A DNA stretch of 24,873 nt, taken from CAZTAR01 sp043813895. GTDB taxonomy: Bacteria > Planctomycetota > Phycisphaerae > UBA1845 > UTPLA1. Shown here piece after piece: positions 1-7,805 of this stretch. The translations under genes and the position numbers were made by a program. Numbering within the stretch: position 1 is the first letter of the stretch; the number at the start of each line of letters is the position of its first letter. The stretch lies in the NCBI GenBank assembly GCA_043813895.1, contig JBDRKQ010000152.1, positions 1-24,873 of the forward strand, in the 5' to 3' direction. Below the pieces are notes generated by a model. The model was given only the letters and a program-made list of their open reading frames with translations, did no database searches and was not told the origin of the DNA.

Positions 1-2
1 TC

Positions 3-482
3 AAGGGGCGGGCGTGGGTGATCCGCCGGGACAACATCGATACGGACATGATCTACCATAACCGGTATCTGACGATTACCGACCTCGCCGAGATGGGTCA
101 GTATGCGTTCGACAATCTGGAAGGCTGGGAGGACTTCGCGACAAAGTGCCAACCGGGTGACATCATTGTCACGGGCAAGAACTTCGGCTGCGGCAGTTCG
201 CGGCAGCAGGCGGTGGATTGCTTCAAGTCGCTGGGCGTAGTGGCGATCGTGGCCGAATCGTTCGGCGCTATCTACGAGCGGAACGCCATCAACGCCGGCT
301 TCGCGATCATGCGAGCCGACACGAGCGCGTCCGGCGTCGAGAGCAACGAGGAAATCGAAGTGGACCTGAAGGCGGGGACAGTCCGGCGCACTGCGACGGG
401 CGAGTCGCTCAGCGGGACGCCGGTGTCCGATGCGCAGTTGACGATTTACCATCGCGGCGGTTTGCTCGCAGGCGGAGAATAA
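3..482 (+). CDS. leuD: Isopropylmalate/homoaconitate-type dehydratase small subunit, 5'-truncated by window edge
   Basis: This is the swivel-domain small subunit of the aconitase superfamily; with a large subunit it isomerises 2- and 3-hydroxy diacids such as isopropylmalate. The open frame runs in from the window edge. The codons from base 3 read KGRAWVIRRDNIDTDMI, the usual beginning of this family, so the true start codon almost certainly lies just upstream and the GTG at 18 is internal. Visible hallmarks are IDTDMI near the N-terminus, the GKNFGCGSSR loop and an IYERNAINAG segment. The substrate-recognition loop reads YLTI, neither of the forms described for methanogen homologues (YLRT in homoaconitase, YLVY in isopropylmalate isomerase). 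Its stop is 4 bases before the large-subunit start, so the two are co-transcribed. A second, different small subunit follows the large subunit. The exact substrate cannot be read from sequence. Confidence 0.88.
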   Translation, partial: KGRAWVIRRDNIDTDMIYHNRYLTITDLAEMGQYAFDNLEGWEDFATKCQPGDIIVTGKNFGCGSSRQQAVDCFKSLGVVAIVAESFGAIYERNAINAGFAIMRADTSASGVESNEEIEVDLKAGTVRRTATGESLSGTPVSDAQLTIYHRGGLLAGGE

Positions 483-486
483 ACCA

Positions 487-1755
487 ATGGGACAGACATT
501 CGCACAGAAGATACTCGCCAGGGCAGGTGGCCATGATTCGGTTGCTGTCGGTCAGATCGTTACCGTGCGGCCCGCCCACCTGCTGACGCACGACAACACG
601 TCGGCGATCATCGGCAAGATTGGCGATGAGCTCGAGAAGTACGGCGTCGTGGACCCGAACCTGTCGGTCATCGTACTGGACCACGTCACGCCGGCGGCAA
701 ACGAGAAGACCGCGACCGGACACAAGCAGATTCGAGAGTTCGTCGCACGACACGGCCTGCGCAACTTCTACGACGTCGGCGAGGGTATCTGCCACCAGGT
801 CCTCCTGGAAAGGGGCCACGCCCGACCGGGCACGATCATCGTCGGCAGCGATTCACACACCTGCTCCTACGGCGCGGTCGGCGTCTTCGCCACGGGGATC
901 GACCGGACGGAAGCCGCGTCGCTCATGCTGACGGGAGAGACCTGGTTGAAAGTGCCGCCGACGATTCGCGTTACCCTGAGCGGCTCGCTGCAACCGGGTG
1001 TCGGCGCGAAGGACCTGATCCTCCGCATCATCGGTGACATCGGGGCGGATGGGGCGAGTTACTCCGCCGTCGAATTCGACGGGGACATCACCGGCCTGTC
1101 CGTCGCCGAACGGTTCACCATCGCCAACATGGGTATCGAGATGGGGGCGAAGATCGCGGTGTTTCCGGTCGATGCGGAAGCCGAAGCCTATCTGGAAGCG
1201 GCCGGCGTCGCCCGAAGCAGCTACGAGCCGGTCTGGGCGGACGAGGACGCGGAGTACGTGGGGGAGTTGGCCTACGATCTTGCGGCACTGGAGCCGGTCG
1301 TCGCCAAGCCGCATACGGTGGACAACGTTTGCCCCGTCGCAGATGTCGCCGGCACCCCGATCAATCAGTGTCTTGTCGGCACGTGTACAAACGGACGGCT
1401 GAATGACCTGCAAGAGGCGGCGAGGATCGTCAGCGAAAAGCGCGTTTCGCCGAATGTGCGGTTCTTCGTCCTGCCCGCGTCGAGGTCTGTTTATGAGGCG
1501 GCAACGGAAGATGGGACGCTGCTGACGTTGTCGCGTGCAGGTGCGACCGTGTTGCCACCGGGCTGTGGGCCGTGCCTCGGCGCGCACCAGGGCGTACTCG
1601 CGCCGGGCGAGGTTTGCCTGTCCACGGCGAACCGTAACTTCAAGGGTCGCATGGGCTGCAAGGAGGCGGAGATTTATCTTGCGGGGCCGGCGACGGTCGC
1701 GGCCTCGGCCTTGTACGGCGTCATCACGGACCCGCGGAAGGAGGTCTCGGCATGA
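487..1755 (+). CDS. leuC: Isopropylmalate/homoaconitate-type dehydratase large subunit
   Basis: A 422-residue catalytic subunit of the aconitase superfamily, the stand-alone short type usual in archaea and many bacteria. It carries the [4Fe-4S] cluster that activates the substrate hydroxyl. Cluster ligands are visible as Cys300 (in VGTCTNGR) and Cys360 and Cys363 (in PPGCGPCLG). SDSHTCSYGA and the C-terminal STANRNFKGRMG motif are also intact, so the protein should be active. An ATG start is supported by GGAG at 474-477. It follows the first small subunit by 4 bases and overlaps the second by ATGA, giving a small-large-small operon. Family membership is certain. Whether the substrate is isopropylmalate, citramalate, homocitrate or dimethylmalate is not. 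Confidence 0.93.
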   Translation: MGQTFAQKILARAGGHDSVAVGQIVTVRPAHLLTHDNTSAIIGKIGDELEKYGVVDPNLSVIVLDHVTPAANEKTATGHKQIREFVARHGLRNFYDVGEGICHQVLLERGHARPGTIIVGSDSHTCSYGAVGVFATGIDRTEAASLMLTGETWLKVPPTIRVTLSGSLQPGVGAKDLILRIIGDIGADGASYSAVEFDGDITGLSVAERFTIANMGIEMGAKIAVFPVDAEAEAYLEAAGVARSSYEPVWADEDAEYVGELAYDLAALEPVVAKPHTVDNVCPVADVAGTPINQCLVGTCTNGRLNDLQEAARIVSEKRVSPNVRFFVLPASRSVYEAATEDGTLLTLSRAGATVLPPGCGPCLGAHQGVLAPGEVCLSTANRNFKGRMGCKEAEIYLAGPATVAASALYGVITDPRKEVSA

Positions 1756-2246
1756 AAGTCTGGCATTATGGCGACGATATCAACACGGACATGCTCTTCC
1801 CGGGCAAGTACACCTACACGTGCTCCTCACCGGAGGAGATACGCCCGCACTTGCTGGAAGACCTCGACGCGTCGTTTGCCCCCGGCGTGCAGGCCGGCGA
1901 CGTGATCCTCGCGGGCAAGAACTTCGGCTGCGGCAGCTCGCGCGAGCAACCGGCGCTGGGCTTACGGTCGGTCGGCGTGGCGGCGGTCGTGGCGAAGAGC
2001 TTCGCGCGGATCTTCTTCCGCGCGGCGATCAACCAGGGTCTGCTACTCATCGAGTGCCCCGAGGCGGTGGCGGCGTACAAGGAGGGTGACGCCGTGGAAC
2101 TGGACGTGGGGCGCGCAACGATCCAGGTCGGCGGTCGGTCATTCGCTTTCCCAACACTGCCGCCCGAGATTCTGGCCATCCGGGACGCGGGCGGGCTCCT
2201 CGCGCACACCCGAAAGCGCCTCGAAGAGGGCCGCCCCGCTCGCTAG
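1752..2246 (+). CDS. Second isopropylmalate-type dehydratase small subunit
   Basis: A 164-residue swivel-domain subunit, paralogous to the one at the start of the window. It shares DINTDM near the N-terminus, GKNFGCGSSREQ and FFRAAINQG, but differs in the recognition loop (GKYTYT instead of NRYLTI) and in the C-terminal half. The start overlaps the large-subunit stop (ATGA), and a perfect AAGGAGG lies at 1738-1744, seven bases upstream, so it is translated strongly and coupled. Having two distinct small subunits around one large subunit suggests alternative heterodimers with different substrates, since specificity in this family is largely set by the small-subunit loop. No frameshift or missing motif is seen, so it does not look like a decaying duplicate. 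Confidence 0.9.
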   Translation: MKVWHYGDDINTDMLFPGKYTYTCSSPEEIRPHLLEDLDASFAPGVQAGDVILAGKNFGCGSSREQPALGLRSVGVAAVVAKSFARIFFRAAINQGLLLIECPEAVAAYKEGDAVELDVGRATIQVGGRSFAFPTLPPEILAIRDAGGLLAHTRKRLEEGRPAR

Positions 2247-2296
2247 ATTCGGCCTCGCAACTCATGACAGGCGGCCTCGCCGACGATTGAGTCTAC

Positions 2297-3781
2297 ATGC
2301 CGGCTGAGCACGAGAACCCCCACGAGCACTGCGCGAGTCCTGATACGCCGATGACCGCCTGCTTGCGGTCGTCACGCAGGCGCGTCTTCGCCGGTCTTGC
2401 CGTCATGCTGATTGTCTGCGTTACCCTGGACGTGATCGTCGGCCTGACACTCTGCCGCGGTGGGCGGTTCGGAAAGTGGCCTCTGCCGCCCTATTCGCTG
2501 ACCTTCAACGACAACCAGCGGCGTTCGCTCGAAGGCGACTTCGGCTCCTACGGTGGGTTCGACCCGGACCTCGGGTGGTGTGCCTACCCCAACGGCCGCC
2601 GTAACGATGGGGGCTTCCGCGCGAACTCGGCAGGCATCCGCGCGAACCGCGAGTATGCCCATGTCCCGCCCCCCGGCGTCACGCGGATCGGCGCGTTTGG
2701 TGATTCGTTCACGTTTAGCTACGAAGTGTCCAACGATGAGATGTGGACGCACCTGCTGGAACAATCGCGACCCGACCTGGAGGTGCTGAACTTCGGCTTC
2801 GGCGCGTATGGTACCGACCAGGCCTACCTCCGATACCTGCGCGACGGCAAGGCATTCAACCCGCACATCGTACTCATCGGGATGATGGTCGAGAACGTCC
2901 AGCGGAATGTGACCGCGTACCGTCCCGCCTACAACCACGACGCCGGCCTCGCGTTCGTCAAACCACGTTTCCGTTTGGACGACGCGGGTAGGCTCCGCCT
3001 TGTGCCGAACCCGGCGAAAACTGTCGAGCAATGGCGGGACATGATCGAATCCGGCCGGCTGCTCGACACGCTCGACGAGACGGACTATTGGGTCCGCCGC
3101 GCCCCGTTGGCGTATCGCGCGTCGCCGTTGTTCTGGTCTTCATTCGGCCGTCTCGGCTACGCCGCCTATGAGAACGGCGGAAGACGCACGAGCGACTACT
3201 ACCGGGACACGGGCAGCGAACCGTTCCAGGTTTCGTTTGAGATACTCAAGACGTTTCGTGCAAGGGCTATCGCCGACGGAGCGGATCAGGCCGTCGTGCT
3301 GCTCTTCCCTGATCGGCTGGCTTTGTCGGAGCTATTGGATGGCAAGCCGGCGTATTGGGATCCGATGTTGCAGCGTCTGCGCGCGGCGGACGTTCCCGTT
3401 TGGGATGTGGCCCCCGCACTTGCCGACGCGGCACGGTCAACCGGCATCAACTCTTTGTTCAACAAGGTGCACTACAGCCCGAAGGGCGAGGCGGTCGTAG
3501 CGGCGACGCTTGCGGCCAGGCTCTTCGGTCAGGCGGACTTGGCGACTGATCGCTCAGCCGATCATACGGCCGAACGCTCGCGGTACGACCTTCATTTGCC
3601 GAGCCCAACCATGAGTAGCACGCCCAGGAACACGAGCAACACAGCGACCACGATGCCGAAGTGTTTCTCGGAGAGTCTCCGGTGCGCCGCCATGCCCAGC
3701 AGCATTCCCGCAAGCGACGGCGGCAGCAGCCATCCGGCCGCGACGATCTCGCTCCACGTCAACAAACCTGAGTGCAGATAG
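2297..3781 (+). CDS. SGNH/GDSL hydrolase-like membrane-anchored protein
   Basis: This predicted protein has one N-terminal membrane segment (about residues 28-51, after Arg-rich RSSRRR) and an extracytoplasmic SGNH-hydrolase-like domain. Block I is GAFGDSFTF with the candidate nucleophile Ser137. A NFGFGAYGTDQ block follows, and the C-terminal catalytic block is FNKVHYSPKG with His392; the residue three before His is Asn389, where many family members have Asp. Such enzymes hydrolyse or transfer ester groups; the substrate is unknown. A second possible start is the ATG at 2351, which still keeps the membrane segment. The recognisable domain ends near residue 415. The last 60 or so codons run antisense through the end of the following permease gene and look like read-through, Ser/Thr/Pro-rich sequence, so the stop may have been lost or a frameshift may be present. 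Confidence 0.75.
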   Translation: MPAEHENPHEHCASPDTPMTACLRSSRRRVFAGLAVMLIVCVTLDVIVGLTLCRGGRFGKWPLPPYSLTFNDNQRRSLEGDFGSYGGFDPDLGWCAYPNGRRNDGGFRANSAGIRANREYAHVPPPGVTRIGAFGDSFTFSYEVSNDEMWTHLLEQSRPDLEVLNFGFGAYGTDQAYLRYLRDGKAFNPHIVLIGMMVENVQRNVTAYRPAYNHDAGLAFVKPRFRLDDAGRLRLVPNPAKTVEQWRDMIESGRLLDTLDETDYWVRRAPLAYRASPLFWSSFGRLGYAAYENGGRRTSDYYRDTGSEPFQVSFEILKTFRARAIADGADQAVVLLFPDRLALSELLDGKPAYWDPMLQRLRAADVPVWDVAPALADAARSTGINSLFNKVHYSPKGEAVVAATLAARLFGQADLATDRSADHTAERSRYDLHLPSPTMSSTPRNTSNTATTMPKCFSESLRCAAMPSSIPASDGGSSHPAATISLHVNKPECR

Positions 3782-4398
3782 CTCTCGGCGCGGACGAAGC
3801 TCATCAAGAGAAAAAACCACAGGATCGTCGAGCGGAACGCCCCCTTGTCCAGCCGGTATGCCCGCAAAAAGATGATTATCGGTGGGCCGCCCGTCCCAAA
3901 CAGTCCCCCCAATAGGCCGGAGATCAGCCCCGCAGGTATGCTCAGCCACTTCGTACCGCGGTGCCAGGGTTGTTTCGAGTTGTCAAAGTCAGGAGCGTCT
4001 GCTGTGTCGGGGCGGTCGTTTCTCTGACGATCGCCGACGAGAAACCACAACCCGGCCGCGAGCACGACGAGCCCGAGCATGCGTTTGAGCCACGCCTCGT
4101 CGCCGCCCGTCAGCAGCGCGGTGCCCAGCCACATTCCGATTATCATCGTCGGGAGCAGGCCGACCAGCAGCCAGAGCTTCGCCTTTCGCCAATGGCCTGC
4201 CAGGACCCAGACTTCCGTCACAAAAGTTAGTATGAGCAGCGTCGCGACCGCCGGGGCGAGATCAGGCAGCACCAGTGCCAACAACGCGATCGCAAACATG
4301 CCCGCGCCAAACCCGACCATCGCGTAGATCAACTGCGCGCCGGCTACGATCAGGCCGCAGAGGACGAATGTGGTGAGGTTGGGAAACAGTTCCGGCAT
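3592..4398 (-). CDS. TauE/SafE-family membrane permease (putative sulfite/organic anion exporter)
   Basis: A 268-residue polytopic inner-membrane protein. The two internally related halves of the TauE/SafE (DUF81) family are visible: MVGFGAGMFAIALLALVLP in the first half and GLISGLLGGLFGTGGPPIII in the second, separated by a charged loop (about residues 125-150) containing DRQRNDRPDTADAPDFDNSK. About eight hydrophobic stretches can be counted. Members have been linked to export of sulfite, sulfoacetate or other organosulfur anions, but the substrate of this one cannot be inferred because no sulfur-metabolism gene is adjacent. The ATG start at 4398 gives full family length. Its 3' end is overlapped for 190 bases by the convergent SGNH gene. 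Confidence 0.88.
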   Translation of the reverse strand: MPELFPNLTTFVLCGLIVAGAQLIYAMVGFGAGMFAIALLALVLPDLAPAVATLLILTFVTEVWVLAGHWRKAKLWLLVGLLPTMIIGMWLGTALLTGGDEAWLKRMLGLVVLAAGLWFLVGDRQRNDRPDTADAPDFDNSKQPWHRGTKWLSIPAGLISGLLGGLFGTGGPPIIIFLRAYRLDKGAFRSTILWFFLLMSFVRAESYLHSGLLTWSEIVAAGWLLPPSLAGMLLGMAAHRRLSEKHFGIVVAVLLVFLGVLLMVGLGK

Positions 4399-4500
4399 TC
4401 GCCCGGCATAATAACCCGCCGCGGGGGCCCGACGCTATCTGTGGCACAGCCGTCCCCGGCGGCGGGGTTTATCGGCGGGACGAGTCGGCGTCACACGGCA

Positions 4501-5076
4501 TCATGTGGCGTTCCGCGTCTCGGCCTGGTCTCTAAGCGCCTGGATCGTCATCTGAGATTCGACCGCCTGAAGACCGAACGTCGTCACGAGCAAGCGCATG
4601 CACTGTGCGGTGGGTGATGTTCTGACTTGCCTGCAAAGCTGATCGAGATCGCCGGCCACCTCGGGGTGCGCCTGAACGGTTCGCGCGTAGAAGCGCGTGG
4701 CGGTGATCGCCCGGTCCAGCGGCATTCGGATCACACGGCTCAACTCGTGCGAGGCTTCTTCCAGTCTGCCCCTCGATATGAGGTCCGAGAACTTGTCGAA
4801 GACGCTGTCATCGGAGGCCGCCGCTTCGTGGGGGGTGGCGGCACGGCCTTCTGCAACGGTCGGTTGTTCGGTCTCCAGGGCGGTGATGGCCCGGGCAAGC
4901 CTGACCAGACCTTGCGCGGTGCGATCGAGTTCGGCGCTGCACTGGAACGGCGTGCCGTCCTCGCAGGACGATTCGAGCAACGGTTCGCGGTGGGCCAACA
5001 CGAGATCGGTGAAGCGGTCGGCCAGTTTCCGCCGACATCTCGCGAGCACCTTCATCGCCTCATCTTGTTTGGTCAC
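4501..5076 (-). CDS. Hypothetical helical protein
   Basis: A 191-residue soluble protein that I do not recognise. It is rich in Ala, Arg, Leu and Glu and should be mostly helical. It has an N-terminal charged segment (KVLARCRRKLADRFTDLVLAHREP), a Cys-containing loop (LESSCEDGTPFQC, about residues 35-47), a polar Ala/Glu linker around 90-110, and a helical second half containing a further Cys pair (LCRQVRTSPTAQCM). No signal peptide or membrane segment is seen. A GTG start at 5076 is preferred because GAGGA lies at a suitable distance upstream on the minus strand; the ATG at 5055 has its purine stretch too close. It stands 100 bases downstream of the TauE gene start in the same direction, so it could be read before that gene. 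Coding is supported by an uninterrupted frame and a ribosome binding site, not by homology. Confidence 0.6.
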   Translation of the reverse strand: MTKQDEAMKVLARCRRKLADRFTDLVLAHREPLLESSCEDGTPFQCSAELDRTAQGLVRLARAITALETEQPTVAEGRAATPHEAAASDDSVFDKFSDLISRGRLEEASHELSRVIRMPLDRAITATRFYARTVQAHPEVAGDLDQLCRQVRTSPTAQCMRLLVTTFGLQAVESQMTIQALRDQAETRNAT

Positions 5077-5217
5077 GATAGTTCCTCACTCCCGGCGCGG
5101 CGATCCGCGAGATGCCTTCTTCACTCCCCATATCGATGCCTCACGGGTGCGGCTTCACGTCGATCTCTCGGGCCTGCCGCGGACTCGGGCCGTTAAGGTC
5201 CCCGTGCTTGGGTGTCG

Positions 5218-5261
5218 CCGTCCGGTAAATCACGACTGTCGACAGCCGTACGGCCGGACGG
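5218..5261. promoter_or_regulatory. Nested palindromes between divergent genes, upstream of purM
   Basis: An 8-base inverted repeat CCGTCCGG (5218-5225) / CCGGACGG (5254-5261) encloses two further perfect palindromes, CTGTCGACAG (5236-5245) and CCGTACGG (5246-5253). It sits in the 259-base gap between the divergent hypothetical gene (start 5076) and purM (start 5336), so it could be an operator or a transcript hairpin. There is no T-run, which argues against a simple terminator. The function is inferred from position only. Confidence 0.4.
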
Positions 5262-5335
5262 TAGCTTGGCAGACTGATGGCTGCACCCACGGGAACGAAA
5301 CTCACGCATAGCAACCACCAGGGACCGATAAGGCG

Positions 5336-6412
5336 ATGGCGCGGGACAGGACAGAAAGTGGCAAGGACCTGACGTACAAGGCCGCCGGCGTGGACATTGC
5401 CGCAAATGACGAGATGGTCCAGCGGATTCAGCACTCGCTACGCCGGACCTACACGCCGCGCGTGCTCACCGCCGCAAACGCCTTCGCCGGCCTGTTCCGG
5501 CTGGACTACCGTGAGAAACTGCTGAGGCGAAACTACCGCGATCCGGTACTGGTCTCCGGAACGGACGGCGTCGGTTCCAAGCTGCTGCTGGCGTTGGAGG
5601 CGAATCGCCTGGATGACGTGGGCATCGACCTTGTTGCCATGAGCGTCAATGACGTCCTCACAACGGGAGCCGAGCCGCTATTCTTTCTCGATTACGTCGC
5701 TTGTCACAAGCTGGAACCGCCGCGGATCGCGGAGATTGTCGATGGCATTTCACGCGGATGCGGTTTGGCTGGCTGCGCGTTGCTAGGCGGTGAGACGGCC
5801 GAGATGCCGGAGTTGTACGCCGGCGGGCATTACGATCTCGCCGGCTTCTGCGTTGGCGTCGTCGAGCGGAGGAGGATCATCGATGGACGTGAGGTGGAGC
5901 CCGGCGACGTGGTGCTGGGGCTGGGTTCCAGCGGCGTTCATTCCAACGGCTATACGCTCGTTCGCCGCCTGCTGGAGATGGCAAGCAGGGGTTCACCGCC
6001 GGCGGTCGACCTCGGTGAGCCGTTGACCGACGCGTTCTTGCGCCCGACTCGGATATACGCAAAGCCGATCCTCTCGCTGCTCGGGCGATATCAGCGCAAA
6101 CGCGTCGTTCGGGCAATGGCGCACATTACTGGTGGCGGACTTGAGGGCAATCTGCCGCGCGTTCTGCCGGCCGGGTGCGACGCGGTTGTCGAGCGCGGCG
6201 CTTGGCAGATCCCACCGGTTTTTCGCTGGATCCAGGCGATGGGCGTGGATGAGGAAGAGATGTACCGCGTATTCAACATGGGGATCGGCTACGTGCTGGT
6301 CGTACGCCCTGCATTCGCGGGGAGTATCACGCGGCAGCTTGAACGGCTGGGTGAGACCGTGTTCGAGATCGGCTTGATCCGCAAGGGCAACGGGAAGCTC
6401 ATGTGGCGATAG
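5336..6412 (+). CDS. purM: Phosphoribosylformylglycinamidine cyclo-ligase (AIR synthetase)
   Basis: This 358-residue cytosolic enzyme performs step five of purine synthesis, the ATP-dependent ring closure of FGAM to AIR. The PurM/PurL superfamily signatures are present in order: YKAAGVDIAAND near the N-terminus, VSGTDGVGSKLLLA (nucleotide site), DLVAMSVNDVLTTGAEPLFFLDY, GGETAEMPELY, GLGSSGVHSNGYTLVR and AHITGGGLEGNLPRVLP. Length and motif order match the family throughout, with no interruption. The ATG start follows GATAAGG at short distance. It stands alone between a divergent hypothetical gene and lysC and is not in a pur operon. Its downstream spacer carries heptamer repeats. Confidence 0.97.
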   Translation: MARDRTESGKDLTYKAAGVDIAANDEMVQRIQHSLRRTYTPRVLTAANAFAGLFRLDYREKLLRRNYRDPVLVSGTDGVGSKLLLALEANRLDDVGIDLVAMSVNDVLTTGAEPLFFLDYVACHKLEPPRIAEIVDGISRGCGLAGCALLGGETAEMPELYAGGHYDLAGFCVGVVERRRIIDGREVEPGDVVLGLGSSGVHSNGYTLVRRLLEMASRGSPPAVDLGEPLTDAFLRPTRIYAKPILSLLGRYQRKRVVRAMAHITGGGLEGNLPRVLPAGCDAVVERGAWQIPPVFRWIQAMGVDEEEMYRVFNMGIGYVLVVRPAFAGSITRQLERLGETVFEIGLIRKGNGKLMWR

Positions 6413-6423
6413 AGAGCCACGCC

Positions 6424-6444
6424 AATAGCGAATGGCGAATAGCG
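6424..6444. repeat. Tandem heptamer array AATRGCG x3
   Basis: Three consecutive seven-base units (AATAGCG, AATGGCG, AATAGCG) lie 11 bases after the purM stop. They resemble the short tandemly repeated repetitive (STRR) heptamers described in cyanobacteria and seen scattered through other repeat-rich genomes. Confidence 0.75.
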
Positions 6445-6480
6445 AAAGACGCAGGGCACATGGCCAATTGCCAAGAAGTG

Positions 6481-6506
6481 ACAACTGATAACTGACAACT
6501 GACAAC
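6481..6506. repeat. Tandem heptamer array AYAACTG x3.7
   Basis: Units ACAACTG, ATAACTG, ACAACTG and a partial ACAAC follow each other and stop 4 bases before the lysC ATG. The array therefore occupies the place where a ribosome binding site would be; no purine-rich Shine-Dalgarno is visible between it and the start. A second, unrelated heptamer array is 36 bases upstream. Confidence 0.75.
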
Positions 6507-6510
6507 GCCA

Positions 6511-7743
6511 ATGCCCCTCATCGTCCAGAAATTCGGTGGAACGAGCATTGCCGACGCGGAGAAAGTTCATCGCGCCGCCCGACGGGCCGTCCGCGCAAAG
6601 CTCGATGGCGGCCAGGTGGTTGTAGTCGTCTCGGCGATGGGCGACACAACCGATCACCTCACGGACCTCGCCTACCAGATTACGGATCGGCCCAGCCGCC
6701 GCGAGATGGACCAGCTCATGGCCACGGGCGAGCAGGTGTCCATCGCCCTCATGGCCATGGCGATCCACCACACGGGACACGACGCCATCAGCCTGACCGG
6801 GGGACAGATCGGCCTCCAGACCGACCGCGCTTTCGGCCGGGCGAGAATCAGGCAAATCACCGCGCGGAGTCGTCTCATATCGCTCCTGGAGCAAGGCAGC
6901 ATCGTCATCGTCGCGGGCTTTCAGGGTGTGGACGAAGCCCAGAACATCACGACGCTCGGCCGCGGCGGTTCCGACACGACGGCCGTTGCGCTCGCGGCGT
7001 CGCTCGGCGCGGACGTGTGCGAGATATACACCGACGTGGACGGCATCTACTCGTGTGACCCCCGGATCGTGCCGGAGGCCCGCAAGCTGGACTACATTCT
7101 CTACGACGAGATGCTGGAACTCGCATCGCTCGGCGCGCAGGTGCTCCACTCGCGGAGTGTCGAGCTGGGCAAGAACTACGGCGTTCGGCTGCGCGTGAGA
7201 AGCAGCTACACCGACGCGGAGGGGACCGACATCGTGCAAGGATCATCTGATTTCGAGCAGGTCATTGTGCGTGGGGCGGCGCTGAAGAAGAAGCTGGCCC
7301 GCGTGGAGCTGAACCGCGTGCCAAACCGACCCGGCATCGCCAGCGAGATATTTACACGGGCCGCGGACTGCGACATCATCGTGGACGACATCGTCCAGAT
7401 TGTTCATGAAGGCGGGACGACCGCCGACATCAGTTACACGATCGAGGCCGAGGATATTGAGGTGGCCAGACGCCTCACCGAGGAAATGGCGGGGGAGATG
7501 CCCGGCATGACGCCCGAGATCAGAGAAAACCTGGCAAAGGTTTCAGTCGTCGGCGTCGGGATGCGGAGCCGCTCAGGCGTCGCGTCCAAGATGTTCGAAG
7601 CGCTGCACCAGGCCGAGGTCAACATCGAGAACATCAGCACGAGCGAGATCGTGATCAGTTGCGTCATCCGGGAAGAGGACGGGGAGAAGGCGCTGCGGGC
7701 CGTGCATGCTGCATTCGAGTTGGATCAGGCGCCGAAGGCGTAG
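6511..7743 (+). CDS. lysC: Aspartate kinase
   Basis: A 410-residue aspartokinase that phosphorylates L-aspartate, the first step towards lysine, methionine, threonine and diaminopimelate. The kinase domain opens with KFGGTS (residues 7-12), followed by VVVVSAMGDTTD, ATGEQVS, GFQGVD and TLGRGGSDTTAVALA, then TDVDGI and DPRIVPEA. The region from about residue 265 contains two ACT domains (NRPGIASEIF and the VSVVGVGMRSRSGVASKMF / NIENISTSEI unit), so feedback control by a pathway amino acid is expected. The length is normal for a monofunctional lysine-sensitive or concerted type. The ATG at 6511 gives the canonical MPLIVQKFGGTS start although the leader is repeat sequence with no clear ribosome binding site. 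The next gene starts 62 bases downstream and is not related in pathway. Confidence 0.97.
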   Translation: MPLIVQKFGGTSIADAEKVHRAARRAVRAKLDGGQVVVVVSAMGDTTDHLTDLAYQITDRPSRREMDQLMATGEQVSIALMAMAIHHTGHDAISLTGGQIGLQTDRAFGRARIRQITARSRLISLLEQGSIVIVAGFQGVDEAQNITTLGRGGSDTTAVALAASLGADVCEIYTDVDGIYSCDPRIVPEARKLDYILYDEMLELASLGAQVLHSRSVELGKNYGVRLRVRSSYTDAEGTDIVQGSSDFEQVIVRGAALKKKLARVELNRVPNRPGIASEIFTRAADCDIIVDDIVQIVHEGGTTADISYTIEAEDIEVARRLTEEMAGEMPGMTPEIRENLAKVSVVGVGMRSRSGVASKMFEALHQAEVNIENISTSEIVISCVIREEDGEKALRAVHAAFELDQAPKA

Positions 7744-7805
7744 CGCACTGCGACGCTACAACCGCGGCTCCTTTTGAATCTGCACTACGCTGGCGTAATG
7801 CACAC

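Noticed and set aside
6424..6506. Possible CRISPR-like array between purM and lysC
   Set aside because: Units are only seven bases, contiguous without spacers, and of two different sequences; there are no cas genes.
6289..7239. Long minus-strand frame (316 codons) opposite purM and lysC
   Set aside because: It is antisense to two certain genes and its product (Arg/His/Asp-rich) has no recognisable domain; such frames are common in GC-rich coding DNA.
7659..7805. Earlier start for the nuclease gene inside lysC
   Set aside because: The added 49 residues come from the overlapping lysC 3' end in another frame, and the signal segment begins only after the ATG at 7806.
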